From Alcaligenaceae bacterium (GTDB lineage Bacteria; Pseudomonadota; Gammaproteobacteria; Burkholderiales; Burkholderiaceae_B): DNA of 64,000 bases. Positions within the stretch are counted from its first letter, which is position 1. Every line of letters begins with the position of its first letter. The stretch covers positions 1-64,000 of the forward strand of contig JACCEN010000008.1 of assembly GCA_013416435.1 (NCBI GenBank), given 5' to 3'. The position numbers and the translations under genes were made by a program. Below the pieces are notes generated by a model. That model was not told the origin of the DNA. It saw only the letters and a list, made by a program, of their open reading frames with translations, and made no database searches. Shown in pieces: positions 9,549 to 18,587 of this stretch.

Positions 9549-9566
9549 TCCGGCGTCCGCCCTTCG

Positions 9567-10994
9567 TCAGATGTGGGTGACGAACTTGGTGACGAGATAG
9601 CCGTCGAAGGTTTCCATGCCGCCCTCGCTGCCGATGCCGCTATCCTTGATGCCGCCGAACGGCGTTTCGGGCAGGGCGCTGCCGAAGTGATTGATATTGA
9701 TCATGCCGGCCTCGATGCCATTGGACACCTTGGTGGCGGTTTGAAGCGAATTGGTGAATACGTAGGACGACAGGCCGAAAGGCAGGGAATTGGCCCGGCG
9801 GATGACGTCATCGGTATCCGTAAAGCGGACGATGGGCGCGATCGGGCCAAAGGGTTCTTCCGTCATGAGCATGGAGTCTTCAGGGAGGTCCGTGACGACC
9901 GTCGGAGAGAAGAAGTGTCCTTTCAGGTCCAGGCGTTCGCCGCCCAGCACGACCTTGCCGCCCAGGCTGCGGGCGTTATCCACGAATTTCTCCATTGTCG
10001 GTACCCGCCGTGCGTGGGCGAGCGGGCCCATTTGCGTGTCGGGCTCGAGACCGTCGCCGACCTTGACGGACTTCAAGGTGTCGACAAAGGTGCTGAGGAA
10101 CCGATCGTAGATTTTCTCGTGCACATAGAAGCGGGTGGGCGACACGCACACCTGCCCGGCATTGCGCACCTTGAAGCGGGCCAGTTGCTGTGCGGCGCGA
10201 TCCACGTCGGCATCGTCGAAGACCAGCACGGGGGAATGCCCGCCAAGCTCCATGGTGACGCGCTTCATGTGGGCTCCGGCCAGTGCCGCCAATTGCTTGC
10301 CCACCGGCACGGAGCCGGTGAAGGACACCTTGCGCACGATGGGTGAACGAATCAGATAGTCCGAGATCACACTGGGTACGCCCCACACGATGTTGAGCAC
10401 GCCGGGGGGCAGCCCGGCGTCGTGGAAGATGCGGGCAATGGCCATCACCGCGCTGGGGGCGTCTTCAGGACCTTTGAGGATGACGGTGCAGCCTGCCCCG
10501 ATTGCCGCGCAGATCTTGCGTATGGCCTGGTTGTATGGGAAGTTCCACGGGGTGAATGCCGCACATACGCCGATGGGTTCGCGCAGCACCATTTGCCGCA
10601 CATCGGGATTGCGCGGCGGAATCACGCGTCCATAGATGCGGCGGCATTCTTCGGCGTGCCAATCTGCATGGTCGGCGCAGGACATGATTTCACCCACGGA
10701 TTCCGCCAGCGGCTTGCCTTGATCCAGGGTCATGTTACGACCGATTTCCTGGGCCCGGTCGCGTGAAAGCTGGGCCGCCTTGCGCAGGATCTCGGAACGC
10801 TGCATGGGCGAGCTCTTGCGCCAGCTTTGGAATGCTCTGTCGGCGGCGGCGAGCGCGCGATCCAGGTCCTCCGTTCGGGCATGGGGCAGATGGCCCAGGA
10901 CCTCCAGGGTTGCGGGGTTGGTGACCTCTTCGGTTTCGCGGCCGTCGCCGGCAAGAAATTCACCATCTATATATAGCGCAAGTGTCTCGTACAT
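9567..10994 (-). CDS. gabD: NAD(P)-dependent aldehyde dehydrogenase, succinate-semialdehyde type
   Basis: The 475-residue protein is an aldehyde dehydrogenase. Visible motifs are [10 protein letters not shown], the cofactor-binding FTGSVPVGK, the general-base Glu in MELGGHSP, and the catalytic Cys in [12 protein letters not shown]. The overall pattern is closest to succinate-semialdehyde dehydrogenases, which oxidise succinate semialdehyde to succinate, but related enzymes use other aldehydes, so the substrate is inferred. It is transcribed away from galU and may lead into the acyl-CoA synthetase gene. Confidence 0.82.
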   Translation of the reverse strand: MYETLALYIDGEFLAGDGRETEEVTNPATLEVLGHLPHARTEDLDRALAAADRAFQSWRKSSPMQRSEILRKAAQLSRDRAQEIGRNMTLDQGKPLAESVGEIMSCADHADWHAEECRRIYGRVIPPRNPDVRQMVLREPIGVCAAFTPWNFPYNQAIRKICAAIGAGCTVILKGPEDAPSAVMAIARIFHDAGLPPGVLNIVWGVPSVISDYLIRSPIVRKVSFTGSVPVGKQLAALAGAHMKRVTMELGGHSPVLVFDDADVDRAAQQLARFKVRNAGQVCVSPTRFYVHEKIYDRFLSTFVDTLKSVKVGDGLEPDTQMGPLAHARRVPTMEKFVDNARSLGGKVVLGGERLDLKGHFFSPTVVTDLPEDSMLMTEEPFGPIAPIVRFTDTDDVIRRANSLPFGLSSYVFTNSLQTATKVSNGIEAGMININHFGSALPETPFGGIKDSGIGSEGGMETFDGYLVTKFVTHI

Positions 10995-11497
10995 TGTTTT
11001 GTTTCACTTCTGATTGGAATCCGCCGTGGCAGCGGGGAGGGGATGGAATGCACCGTCATTTATAGCACGGAGCGCCGATGCCGCCACGGACCATGATGGG
11101 TATCCCCGTGCCGCATGTCTCGCCACGCTTGATCGCGAACTTAACCATTGTTGTAGTCCGGCACGCTCCAACTCCCTGAAAATATAGCCATTGCTGAAAT
11201 TTACCGATACAATTCTGAGCACCGGAACGAATCTGGTAACAGTTGAACCGGAAAAGTTTCATATTCAAAGGAATGCCTGCAGCTTCACGGCTTACGGCAT
11301 TTTGCCCAGACGCAAGGTCATGCTTCAAGAATACGGGCCGGAAACCCGTAGCTCCGCCTTGCCACACCATAGCGAGCTTTTACGTGAGTCCCTCCGTCAA
11401 GGCGTATTTGCTAGTTAATTCTCCATTACATCAGCGAGGTCGGCCGCATGCCGGTGCTCGTGCCTTTCGTTCGTCCTCTTTTTTTCGCAACATCGCA
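10995..11497. promoter_or_regulatory. 503-base divergent intergenic region
   Basis: I see no convincing gene here. The region separates the minus-strand aldehyde dehydrogenase from plus-strand galU and must hold promoters for both. A weak candidate for galU is TAGCCA (11185-11190) with TACAAT (11208-11213), 17 bases apart, which would give a leader of nearly 280 nt. A continuous frame runs from 11243 into galU, but its protein does not resemble the family before the galU ATG at 11498. Confidence 0.4.
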
Positions 11498-12334
11498 ATG
11501 AAGCCAATACGCAAGGCAGTATTTCCCGTAGCCGGCCTGGGCACCCGCTTTCTGCCCGCCACCAAGGCCATGCCCAAAGAAATGCTGCCCGTCGTCGATA
11601 AGCCACTGATCCAGTATGCGGTCGAGGAAGCCATCGCCGCCGGCATCACTGAACTGATCTTCGTGACAGGACGCCATAAACGGTCCATCGAGGACCACTT
11701 CGATCGGCTGCCCGAGCTTGAGGCCGAATTGGCGGCCAAGGGCAAGCATGCGCTGCTCGAATCGGTCAAGAACATCATTCCTCCTTCGGTGACCTGTATC
11801 TACACCAGGCAGGCGGTGCCGCTGGGGCTGGGGCACGCGGTCCTGTGCGCGGAACCCATTGTCGGAAACGAACCGTTCGCAGTGTTGCTGGCCGATGACC
11901 TCATCGACTCCGACGTGTCGGCAACGCGGCAATTGGTAGAGGCTGCGCATCGCCACGATGGCAGCGTCCTGGCCTTGCAGTCGGTAGAACGCCAGCACAC
12001 CGGCAAGTACGGCATCGTGGCGGGACGCAAGCTGGATAAACACTGCATGCGGGTAGACGCCATCGTCGAAAAGCCCGAGCCGGCCGATGCGCCCAGCACC
12101 CAGGCCGTTGTCGGGCGATACGTCCTTGAGCCCGAGATCTTTCAGTGCCTGCGTTCGACCTCCGCCGGCGTGGGCGGGGAAATTCAATTGACGGACGGTA
12201 TCGCCAGGCTGCTGGCGCACCGGGCGGTATACGGATGCAAGTATGAAGGCCTGCGGTACGACTGTGGCAGCAAAGAGGGCTTCTTCCGCGCCACCGTCGA
12301 GCTGGGGCGCAAGTATCACGGCCTGACGGCATGA
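11498..12334 (+). CDS. galU: UTP-glucose-1-phosphate uridylyltransferase
   Basis: The 278-residue protein makes UDP-glucose, the substrate of cellulose synthase, from UTP and glucose-1-phosphate. The N-terminal nucleotide-binding stretch [20 protein letters not shown] and VEKPEP are diagnostic. The ATG at 11498 is chosen because the family begins just before AVFPVAGLG; no strong ribosome binding site is visible. It is the first gene of the cellulose tract, and a possible bcsD start (12331) overlaps its stop, so it is probably a dedicated precursor supply for cluster I. Confidence 0.93.
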   Translation: MKPIRKAVFPVAGLGTRFLPATKAMPKEMLPVVDKPLIQYAVEEAIAAGITELIFVTGRHKRSIEDHFDRLPELEAELAAKGKHALLESVKNIIPPSVTCIYTRQAVPLGLGHAVLCAEPIVGNEPFAVLLADDLIDSDVSATRQLVEAAHRHDGSVLALQSVERQHTGKYGIVAGRKLDKHCMRVDAIVEKPEPADAPSTQAVVGRYVLEPEIFQCLRSTSAGVGGEIQLTDGIARLLAHRAVYGCKYEGLRYDCGSKEGFFRATVELGRKYHGLTA

Positions 12335-12363
12335 TCACAACGACATCAATAACGGGGTATTGC

Positions 12364-12819
12364 ATGCATGACAAGTTTTCCGAGTATTTGAACGGCCAGT
12401 TGCATAATTCGGCCTGGGCATTTTTTCTTGGGCCATTCGTCCAGGAGTTGTTGAGCCACGTGAGCAACGAGGAAATGCGCAGCTTGGCCCGGAGCGCCGG
12501 CATACGGGCAGGCCGTGAAATGCCTTTGCCCGCATGCGATTCGCTTCAGCAGATGGAGGCCGCGGCCAATGATCATTGGTCGCGCCTGGGCTGGGGCATC
12601 GTCACGTTTCAGGAATACAGCGGTCATCTCTCCATCGAGCACCGCTTTGCTCCACTTCGCGCCACGCTTGGCGAGCCGGCCATGGCGTGGGCCGCCGGCT
12701 TTCTCGAGGGTGTGTATCAAGAGTGGTTCACGATGCTGGGCGCGGGCCGCGACCTCTTGGTCAGGCAGGAGGGTGGCGCGGATTCGTACGGCGGGCTTGT
12801 CTATAGGCTGGCACGCTAG
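12364..12819 (+). CDS. bcsD: Cellulose biosynthesis protein BcsD
   Basis: The 151-residue product resembles BcsD of acetic acid bacteria (156 residues), a periplasmic octamer-forming protein in that group that helps align glucan chains into crystalline ribbons. Shared features are the AGREMPLPACDSLQQME region, LGWGIVTF and GFLEGVYQEWF. No signal peptide is seen, as in known BcsD. The ATG at 12364 follows GGGG by 6 bases; an upstream ATG at 12331 that overlaps the galU stop would add 11 residues. Its presence marks cluster I as a type I operon. Confidence 0.85.
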   Translation: MHDKFSEYLNGQLHNSAWAFFLGPFVQELLSHVSNEEMRSLARSAGIRAGREMPLPACDSLQQMEAAANDHWSRLGWGIVTFQEYSGHLSIEHRFAPLRATLGEPAMAWAAGFLEGVYQEWFTMLGAGRDLLVRQEGGADSYGGLVYRLAR

Positions 12820-12861
12820 GAGTCCATTCCCCTAGTGCTGAATAATGAAAGGATCGACTCA

Positions 12862-13341
12862 ATGACTGGTTCAAGCGATATCGCCAAACTGTTCAAATCT
12901 TTTGGTGGAAATGCAGCGGAAGAATATCGAGAAATCGTTGATCATGACCGGCAGGATGCGTCGCGCACCCGTTGGCCCATGCTGGAGCAGATTCCGTTGC
13001 AAGCGCCGATGGCACGCAAATCAGACCAACAGCCGAAGAAGCCGGAAATTTCCGCTGCCGGCAACAATATTCCCCTGCCTTCCTTCCATTCCCTGCGCGT
13101 TCTGGCGCCATCCACAGGGGTGGCGGGCGACGTTTCCACGAATGGCGTTCCCGGCGCTGTCCAGCATTCATCCGCCCCCGAGGTGATGCCGCAGCACGGC
13201 ACGCTGCAGGATGTCTTTAGGCGAATTGGACGGGAACCGGAGGACTCGACAGTCGAGAAAGCGGTGGAACCCCTTTCCGGACAAGACGCTGGCCCTTCGA
13301 AAGGAATTGCGTCCATCTTTCAAAGATTGCGTCGGTCATGA
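12862..13341 (+). CDS. bcsP: BcsP/BcsR-like cellulose biosynthesis protein
   Basis: The 159-residue product has an N-terminal part (about residues 1-50) resembling BcsR: an acidic Tyr-containing stretch EEYREI followed by TRWPMLEQI, matching the RWPLLAE core of BcsR. The rest is low-complexity and Pro/Ser-rich, ending in a basic amphipathic segment IASIFQRLRRS. This layout fits the BcsP type found with betaproteobacterial cellulose operons, of unknown biochemical role. AAGGA precedes the ATG at 12862, preferred over an upstream in-frame start at 12835. It overlaps bcsQ by four bases, as BcsR does in E. coli, suggesting the two proteins act together. Confidence 0.65.
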   Translation: MTGSSDIAKLFKSFGGNAAEEYREIVDHDRQDASRTRWPMLEQIPLQAPMARKSDQQPKKPEISAAGNNIPLPSFHSLRVLAPSTGVAGDVSTNGVPGAVQHSSAPEVMPQHGTLQDVFRRIGREPEDSTVEKAVEPLSGQDAGPSKGIASIFQRLRRS

Positions 13342-14096
13342 AAGTAGTATCAGTTGTCTCCGCCAAGGGAGGAGTGGGAAAAAGCACGGTAAGCGCGAAT
13401 TTGGCAGCGGCTCTGCAGCAGCAAGGCCATACAGTGCTCGCCATCGATCTGGATCCACAGAACGGACTGCGCTATCACTTCACGCTCGAACCTTCGTCCA
13501 TGGCGGGGTTGGTGCAAGCGCCGCAAGATGCAGACGCCTGGCGGGCACTCATACGCCCGACGGAGTCGGGGGTAGCGTTGATCCCCTATGGCGATTGCAC
13601 CGAGCCCGAGAGGCAGGCATTCGAAGCGGAGCTGCGTACAGATGCCTCGTGGCTCATAAGCCGCTTGAGGGACCTCGAACTGGGGCATGGCGTGGTCGTC
13701 GTCATCGATACTCCGCCAGGGCCATCGGCATACATGACGCAGGCCTTGACCGCGGCTTCCCTGGCGGTCGCAGTCGTTTTGCCGGATGCTGGGTCATACG
13801 CCACGCTGCCACAGTTAAATACCCTGATTTCAACGTATTGCGAAGGTCGCGACAATTTTTCCGGTTACGGCTTCGTGGTCAATCAAGTCGATCAGGGCCA
13901 GCAACTGAGCAAGGATATTACGCAGGTGCTGCGGACCACGTTCCAGGACCGCATGGCGGGGCTGGTGCATCTGGATCAATCATTGAGCGAAGCCCTGGCA
14001 CACGGCAAGAATATTTTCCAGTATCGCCCGCACAGTGTCAGTGCGCGTGATCTGGTGGCGTGCGCGCAATGGGTCGCGCAACGGCTGGATCTTTAA
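13338..14096 (+). CDS. bcsQ: Cellulose synthase accessory ATPase BcsQ (cluster I)
   Basis: The 252-residue protein is a MinD/ParA-type ATPase with an intact deviant Walker A, SAKGGVGKST (residues 8-17), Walker A' region VLAIDLDPQNGL and switch region VVIDTPPG. BcsQ helps place or assemble the synthase at the inner membrane. It overlaps the BcsP-like gene by four bases and precedes bcsA. It differs from the second BcsQ at 38745, which has a changed Walker A. Confidence 0.88.
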   Translation: MKVVSVVSAKGGVGKSTVSANLAAALQQQGHTVLAIDLDPQNGLRYHFTLEPSSMAGLVQAPQDADAWRALIRPTESGVALIPYGDCTEPERQAFEAELRTDASWLISRLRDLELGHGVVVVIDTPPGPSAYMTQALTAASLAVAVVLPDAGSYATLPQLNTLISTYCEGRDNFSGYGFVVNQVDQGQQLSKDITQVLRTTFQDRMAGLVHLDQSLSEALAHGKNIFQYRPHSVSARDLVACAQWVAQRLDL

Positions 14097-14111
14097 AGAA
14101 AGAGGTGTGTC

Positions 14112-16334
14112 TTGGCCAAACAAAAAGCGCTCAGCACAACAGATTCCGGGGTAGAACGAGGTGCCCGCAAGCTGGCCAACTGGCTGGTCGGCCTGTCCTT
14201 GTGGGATTATCGGCTTGTCCGAATCCTGACTTTGTTGATCTCCGCTCTATTGTTCGTTGCAGTGGTGAGCACACCTCTGGACCTGGAGTATCAGATTCTG
14301 TTTGCGCTGACGTCGTTCGCGCTGGCCATGCTGCTTGGCAGATTGTCCGAGGGGCGGCTCGTCACCCTGGTGTTGGTGGTCATTTCGGTCGTGGCCTCGT
14401 TGCGCTATATGTACTGGCGTATTACGGCCACTTTGGGGTTCGAGACCTGGTTGGATATGGGTTTCGGCTATGGTCTGCTGCTGGCCGAAATCTATGCCCT
14501 GCTGGTGCTGCTGTTCAGTTACTTCCAGTCCGCCTGGCCCTTAAGGCGAAAACCCGCGATGATGCCGCCCGATACCGGTTCTTGGCCGTCCATCGACATC
14601 TATATCCCGACTTACAACGAGTCATTGAGTGTGGTGCGCCAGACGGTGTTCGCGGCGCTTTCTCAAGACTGGCCCATGGACAAGCTGAATATCTACGTGC
14701 TTGATGATGGGCGACGCGAGGAGTTCCGCTCCTTTTGCGCTTCGGTCGGCGTGGGCTATCTGACCCGTCCGGACAACAAGCACGCCAAGGCCGGCAACAT
14801 CAATTCTGCGCTGCCCAAGACACATGGCCAATACATTGCAATCTTCGACTGCGACCACGTTCCAACCCGCTCGTTTCTGCAGGTCTGCGTAGGCTGGTTT
14901 CTCAAGGACCAGAAACTGGCGATGCTGCAGACCCCGCACGTGTTCTTCTCGCCTGACCCGCTGGAAAAGAATCTTGACGTATTCGGCAAAGTGCCGAATG
15001 AGGGGCGCCTTTTCTATGGCTTGACGCAGGATGGCAACGACTTGTGGAACGCGACGTTTTTCTGCGGCTCATGCGCAGTCTTGAAGCGTGAGCCGCTGCT
15101 TGAAGTAGGGGGCATGGCGGTAGAGAGCGTGACCGAAGATGCGCTCACAGCCTTGAAGATGAATCGCGCGGGATACAACACCGCTTACCTGGCCATTCCG
15201 CTGGCAGCCGGCTTGGCGACTGAAAGCCTGTCGCGACACATTGGACAACGCATACGCTGGGCACGAGGCATGGCCCAGATCTTCCGCAGCCACAATCCCT
15301 TCCTTGGCAGGGGCCTGACGCTCAGCCAACGCATTTGCTACGCCAGTGCCGCCTTGCACTTCTTCTATGGCTTGCCAAGACTGGTGTTCCTGACCGCCCC
15401 GCTGGCGTATCTGTTTTTTGGCGCGCACGTTTTCCAGGCATCGGCACTGATGATCGCGGCGTATGTGCTGCCGCATATCGTTCACGCGTATGTCACCGGC
15501 TCGCGGATACAAGGCAGGTTTCGCCATTCTTTCTGGAACGAGGTGTACGAGTCGGTGCTCGCCTGGTACATCATGCGTCCGACCTTGGCAACGCTGATCG
15601 CGCCTAACAGCGCGACGTTCAACGTAACGGCCAAAGGGGGCACCATCGAGAAGTCCTACTTCGATTGGGCATTGTCCCGTCCCTATATCATCCTGCTCGT
15701 GCTCAACCTGGCCGGCATGATGATCGGAGCGTGGCAGGTGATTCACAACATGAACGATGCCGGGTTGGTGTTTACCGCGCTCATCAATATGGCATGGACG
15801 TTGCATAACGTGGTGATCTGCAGCGCCAGTGTGGCGGTGGCGGGCGAGCAGCGCCAGATTCGCGCTTCCCCGCGCGTGGGCGCGACACTGACGGCAACCT
15901 TGCATTTGCCGGGCGGCTATGGCGTTGCATGCCAGACCAGCGACTTTTCGCAAGACGGGCTTGGCGTCGCTTTGCCGGACAGCGTACCGGTACAGGTGGG
16001 AGACTCACTGCAGGTCTCGATATTCCGGGACGACGTGGAAGGGATTTTCCCCGCGACCGTGGTTTTCGTTTCCGACCAGCGGCTCGGGCTGCGATTCAAG
16101 GATCTGACTCTTGCGCAGCAGGTCGAGCTATCGCAAATGACGTTCGCCCGTGCGGATATCTGGACCGACCCTTGGAACGAAGGCGAGCCTGATACTCCTT
16201 TGGTGGCCGGCCGCCAACTTGGCCAGGTCGCGATACATGGTTTCAAGGTGCTGTTGCGCGAGAGCCTGTGGGCAGTGGTCGGAGGGCGCCGGTGGCGCCG
16301 CAGAGCGCCCAAGGCGCAAGAGGCGGTATCGTGA
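14112..16334 (+). CDS. bcsA: Cellulose synthase catalytic subunit BcsA (cluster I)
   Basis: The 740-residue inner-membrane GT2 enzyme polymerises UDP-glucose into beta-1,4-glucan and threads it across the membrane. All catalytic signatures are present: DD at 198-199, DCD at 246-248, TED with Asp343, and QRIRW at 379-383. Membrane segments flank the GT domain. The C-terminal PilZ domain has RASPR (584-588) and DFSQDG (from 611), the c-di-GMP binding motifs, so activation by c-di-GMP is expected. It has a TTG start after AGAGG. It lacks the long N-terminal region seen in the second BcsA, which fits the shorter Acetobacter-type protein. Confidence 0.95.
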   Translation: MAKQKALSTTDSGVERGARKLANWLVGLSLWDYRLVRILTLLISALLFVAVVSTPLDLEYQILFALTSFALAMLLGRLSEGRLVTLVLVVISVVASLRYMYWRITATLGFETWLDMGFGYGLLLAEIYALLVLLFSYFQSAWPLRRKPAMMPPDTGSWPSIDIYIPTYNESLSVVRQTVFAALSQDWPMDKLNIYVLDDGRREEFRSFCASVGVGYLTRPDNKHAKAGNINSALPKTHGQYIAIFDCDHVPTRSFLQVCVGWFLKDQKLAMLQTPHVFFSPDPLEKNLDVFGKVPNEGRLFYGLTQDGNDLWNATFFCGSCAVLKREPLLEVGGMAVESVTEDALTALKMNRAGYNTAYLAIPLAAGLATESLSRHIGQRIRWARGMAQIFRSHNPFLGRGLTLSQRICYASAALHFFYGLPRLVFLTAPLAYLFFGAHVFQASALMIAAYVLPHIVHAYVTGSRIQGRFRHSFWNEVYESVLAWYIMRPTLATLIAPNSATFNVTAKGGTIEKSYFDWALSRPYIILLVLNLAGMMIGAWQVIHNMNDAGLVFTALINMAWTLHNVVICSASVAVAGEQRQIRASPRVGATLTATLHLPGGYGVACQTSDFSQDGLGVALPDSVPVQVGDSLQVSIFRDDVEGIFPATVVFVSDQRLGLRFKDLTLAQQVELSQMTFARADIWTDPWNEGEPDTPLVAGRQLGQVAIHGFKVLLRESLWAVVGGRRWRRRAPKAQEAVS

Positions 16335-18562
16335 CTGCCGGACGCCGTTGGCGAGTTTTTTTCGCGATCCTGCTGGCCGGGATAACCGCGTTATGTGCGG
16401 TACCTGCCAGTCACGGAGCGTCCGGACAGGATGCGATACTCAGCAAGCCTTGGGGGCTGCGGTCCTACGCGGTCGAGTTCAGCCAGCTTGCCTCGTTGGC
16501 GGATATCGAACTCCTTGGCGTGGAGGCGAAGCGGGGGGTGTACGTCGGCCTGAGGGCCGACGAACGGGTCAAGCGGGCACGTCTTGAGCTTTCGTACTCC
16601 TATTCGCCGGCGCTGCTAGAAACGCTTTCACACCTGAACGTGGTGCTCAATGGCGAGGTGGTGGATACCGTTGTCCTGACAAAGCAGGAGCATGAAGGCA
16701 AGCTGCAGCATACGACGGAGCTTCCCGTAGCCTTCCTGCGTCCCCACAATCAACTTGATATCCAGCTCGTTTCGCACTACACGCTTGGCTGCGAAGATCC
16801 ACTGCACCCCGATTTGTGGGCCAACATCGACCGGGGCAGTCGTCTGCTGCTGGACGTCGATCCAGTAATACTGCCCGACGAGTTGGCCATGCTGCCCGCA
16901 CCTTTCTTCGACGGCCGGGACATGCGTCGTCTGGACCTTCCGTTTATCATGCCGGACACCGACGACGATAGCCTGCAGGCTGCCGGCGTGATCGCTTCAT
17001 GGTTCGGCGCGCTTGCTGACTACAGGGGCGTTCGATTCTCAGCGCAGGGCCAGTTGCCGCAGCAAGGCCACGCCGTGCTGATATTGGGCGCAAATAGAGT
17101 GCCCCCAGGCATGGCGCCGATGAAAATAGAAGGGCCGACGGTCGCCGTCGTGAGCAATCCGCAAGACCCTGCCGGAAAACTGCTGGTCATCGCCGGAAGA
17201 AATGGCGACGAGGTAAAGACTGCCGCGGCCGGCTTGGTATTGAGCAGCGAGTCGCTGACGGGACCGTCCGCCTTATTGAGGAAGGTCGACCGGGCACCGC
17301 GCAAGCCTTATGACGCACCTAATTGGGTGCCGGTGGACCGGCCCCTGCGGTTTGGAGAACTGCTGCCGCCACAAGCGCTCACCGTGGCTGGACGGGACCC
17401 ATGGCCTGTTCGCATGCGATTGAGAGTACCACCGGACCTGTCCGCTTGGCGCGTGGACAATATCCCTATGAATCTGATCTTTCGATATGCGAATCACCGA
17501 GTCCCGGCTGATTCTCGCCTGGATGTCTCGCTGAACGGAAACTTGATCAAGCATTATGAACTCGATGCTCCCGAGAAAGGCGTCATGGAGAAGCTTGGGG
17601 CGCGCGCGACTGGAATCATCCGGGATGACTTCAAGGTTCCACTGTATGCCGTGGTGCCGGATACCACTCTCCAGTTCAAGTTCCGCTACCCGCATATTCC
17701 CGAGAACGAATGCACCGGAACGCTCGTGGATACGAGGCGCAGTGCCATCGACCCGGAGTCTACTCTGGATTTTTCCGGATTGACCCACCACTTGGCCATG
17801 CCAGATCTGGGGACGTTCTACAGCGCGGGTTTTCCGTTTTCCCGCATGGCGGATCTCTCCGAGTCGGTGGTACTGCTGCCACCCCAACCCAGCGAACCGC
17901 AGGTGGCCGCATATCTCAATGTCATGGCGAACATAGGCGAGTCAACCGCCTACCCCGCTGTGGGCGTCAAGGTCACCACCCGTGGCGAGGCCCAGGAATT
18001 AAAGGACAAGGACGTGCTGGTCATCGGAACCGGTCGGTCAATTCCCATGTTGGACGCGTGGCTTGAGCATTTGCCGGAAACCGCCATTCGGCCGGCGTCC
18101 TCGAGTGCGGCGTTCTGGACCGTGGGCGGCGCATTGGACCGCCTGTCGAACGTACTGGGCTTTGATAAACATGTGCTTCAGCAGTCGGTCGGACTCAATT
18201 CCACAATGCTGGCGGGATTCGAGTCACCCATTACGCGTGGGCGCAGTGTCGTCGTCATGAGTGGCGCGACAGATGCCGCCCTGATTCGCATGGCCGGCCT
18301 CATGGCGAAGAACAGCCCCGAGGCGGTAAGGATACAGGGAAGCGTCGTGATATTGGACGGCGATCGATTCGAGTCGCTGTCGGACGACAAAACCTATTAC
18401 GTGGGGAGTCTGGGAGCATTCGGTTCGATGCAATGGTTCTTCGCCCAGCATCCGCTGATACTGGTCTTCATCTATATGCTGGGAGCGCTGCTGGTGGGAA
18501 CCTTGTTCTATGTGGGGCTGAGGTCCCGTGCCGAGCGCCGACTTCGAGTTGACGGACGATGA
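16331..18562 (+). CDS. bcsB: Cellulose synthase subunit BcsB, copy 1 (cluster I)
   Basis: The 743-residue periplasmic protein has a signal sequence, the BcsB double carbohydrate-binding and flavodoxin-like layout, and a C-terminal membrane helix (LILVFIYMLGALLVGTLFYV) followed by a basic tail. BcsB anchors to BcsA and guides the glucan through the periplasm. A GTG start overlaps the bcsA stop (GTGA) and follows GAGG. Family stretches include HYTLGCEDPLHPDLWANI, RKPYDAPNW and GFPFSRMADLSE. It is the copy next to bcsA and so the best candidate for the BcsA partner, but two further BcsB genes follow in the same operon. Confidence 0.92.
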   Translation: MTAGRRWRVFFAILLAGITALCAVPASHGASGQDAILSKPWGLRSYAVEFSQLASLADIELLGVEAKRGVYVGLRADERVKRARLELSYSYSPALLETLSHLNVVLNGEVVDTVVLTKQEHEGKLQHTTELPVAFLRPHNQLDIQLVSHYTLGCEDPLHPDLWANIDRGSRLLLDVDPVILPDELAMLPAPFFDGRDMRRLDLPFIMPDTDDDSLQAAGVIASWFGALADYRGVRFSAQGQLPQQGHAVLILGANRVPPGMAPMKIEGPTVAVVSNPQDPAGKLLVIAGRNGDEVKTAAAGLVLSSESLTGPSALLRKVDRAPRKPYDAPNWVPVDRPLRFGELLPPQALTVAGRDPWPVRMRLRVPPDLSAWRVDNIPMNLIFRYANHRVPADSRLDVSLNGNLIKHYELDAPEKGVMEKLGARATGIIRDDFKVPLYAVVPDTTLQFKFRYPHIPENECTGTLVDTRRSAIDPESTLDFSGLTHHLAMPDLGTFYSAGFPFSRMADLSESVVLLPPQPSEPQVAAYLNVMANIGESTAYPAVGVKVTTRGEAQELKDKDVLVIGTGRSIPMLDAWLEHLPETAIRPASSSAAFWTVGGALDRLSNVLGFDKHVLQQSVGLNSTMLAGFESPITRGRSVVVMSGATDAALIRMAGLMAKNSPEAVRIQGSVVILDGDRFESLSDDKTYYVGSLGAFGSMQWFFAQHPLILVFIYMLGALLVGTLFYVGLRSRAERRLRVDGR

Positions 18563-18587
18563 AGCTATTCAAAAGAGACTACAACAC

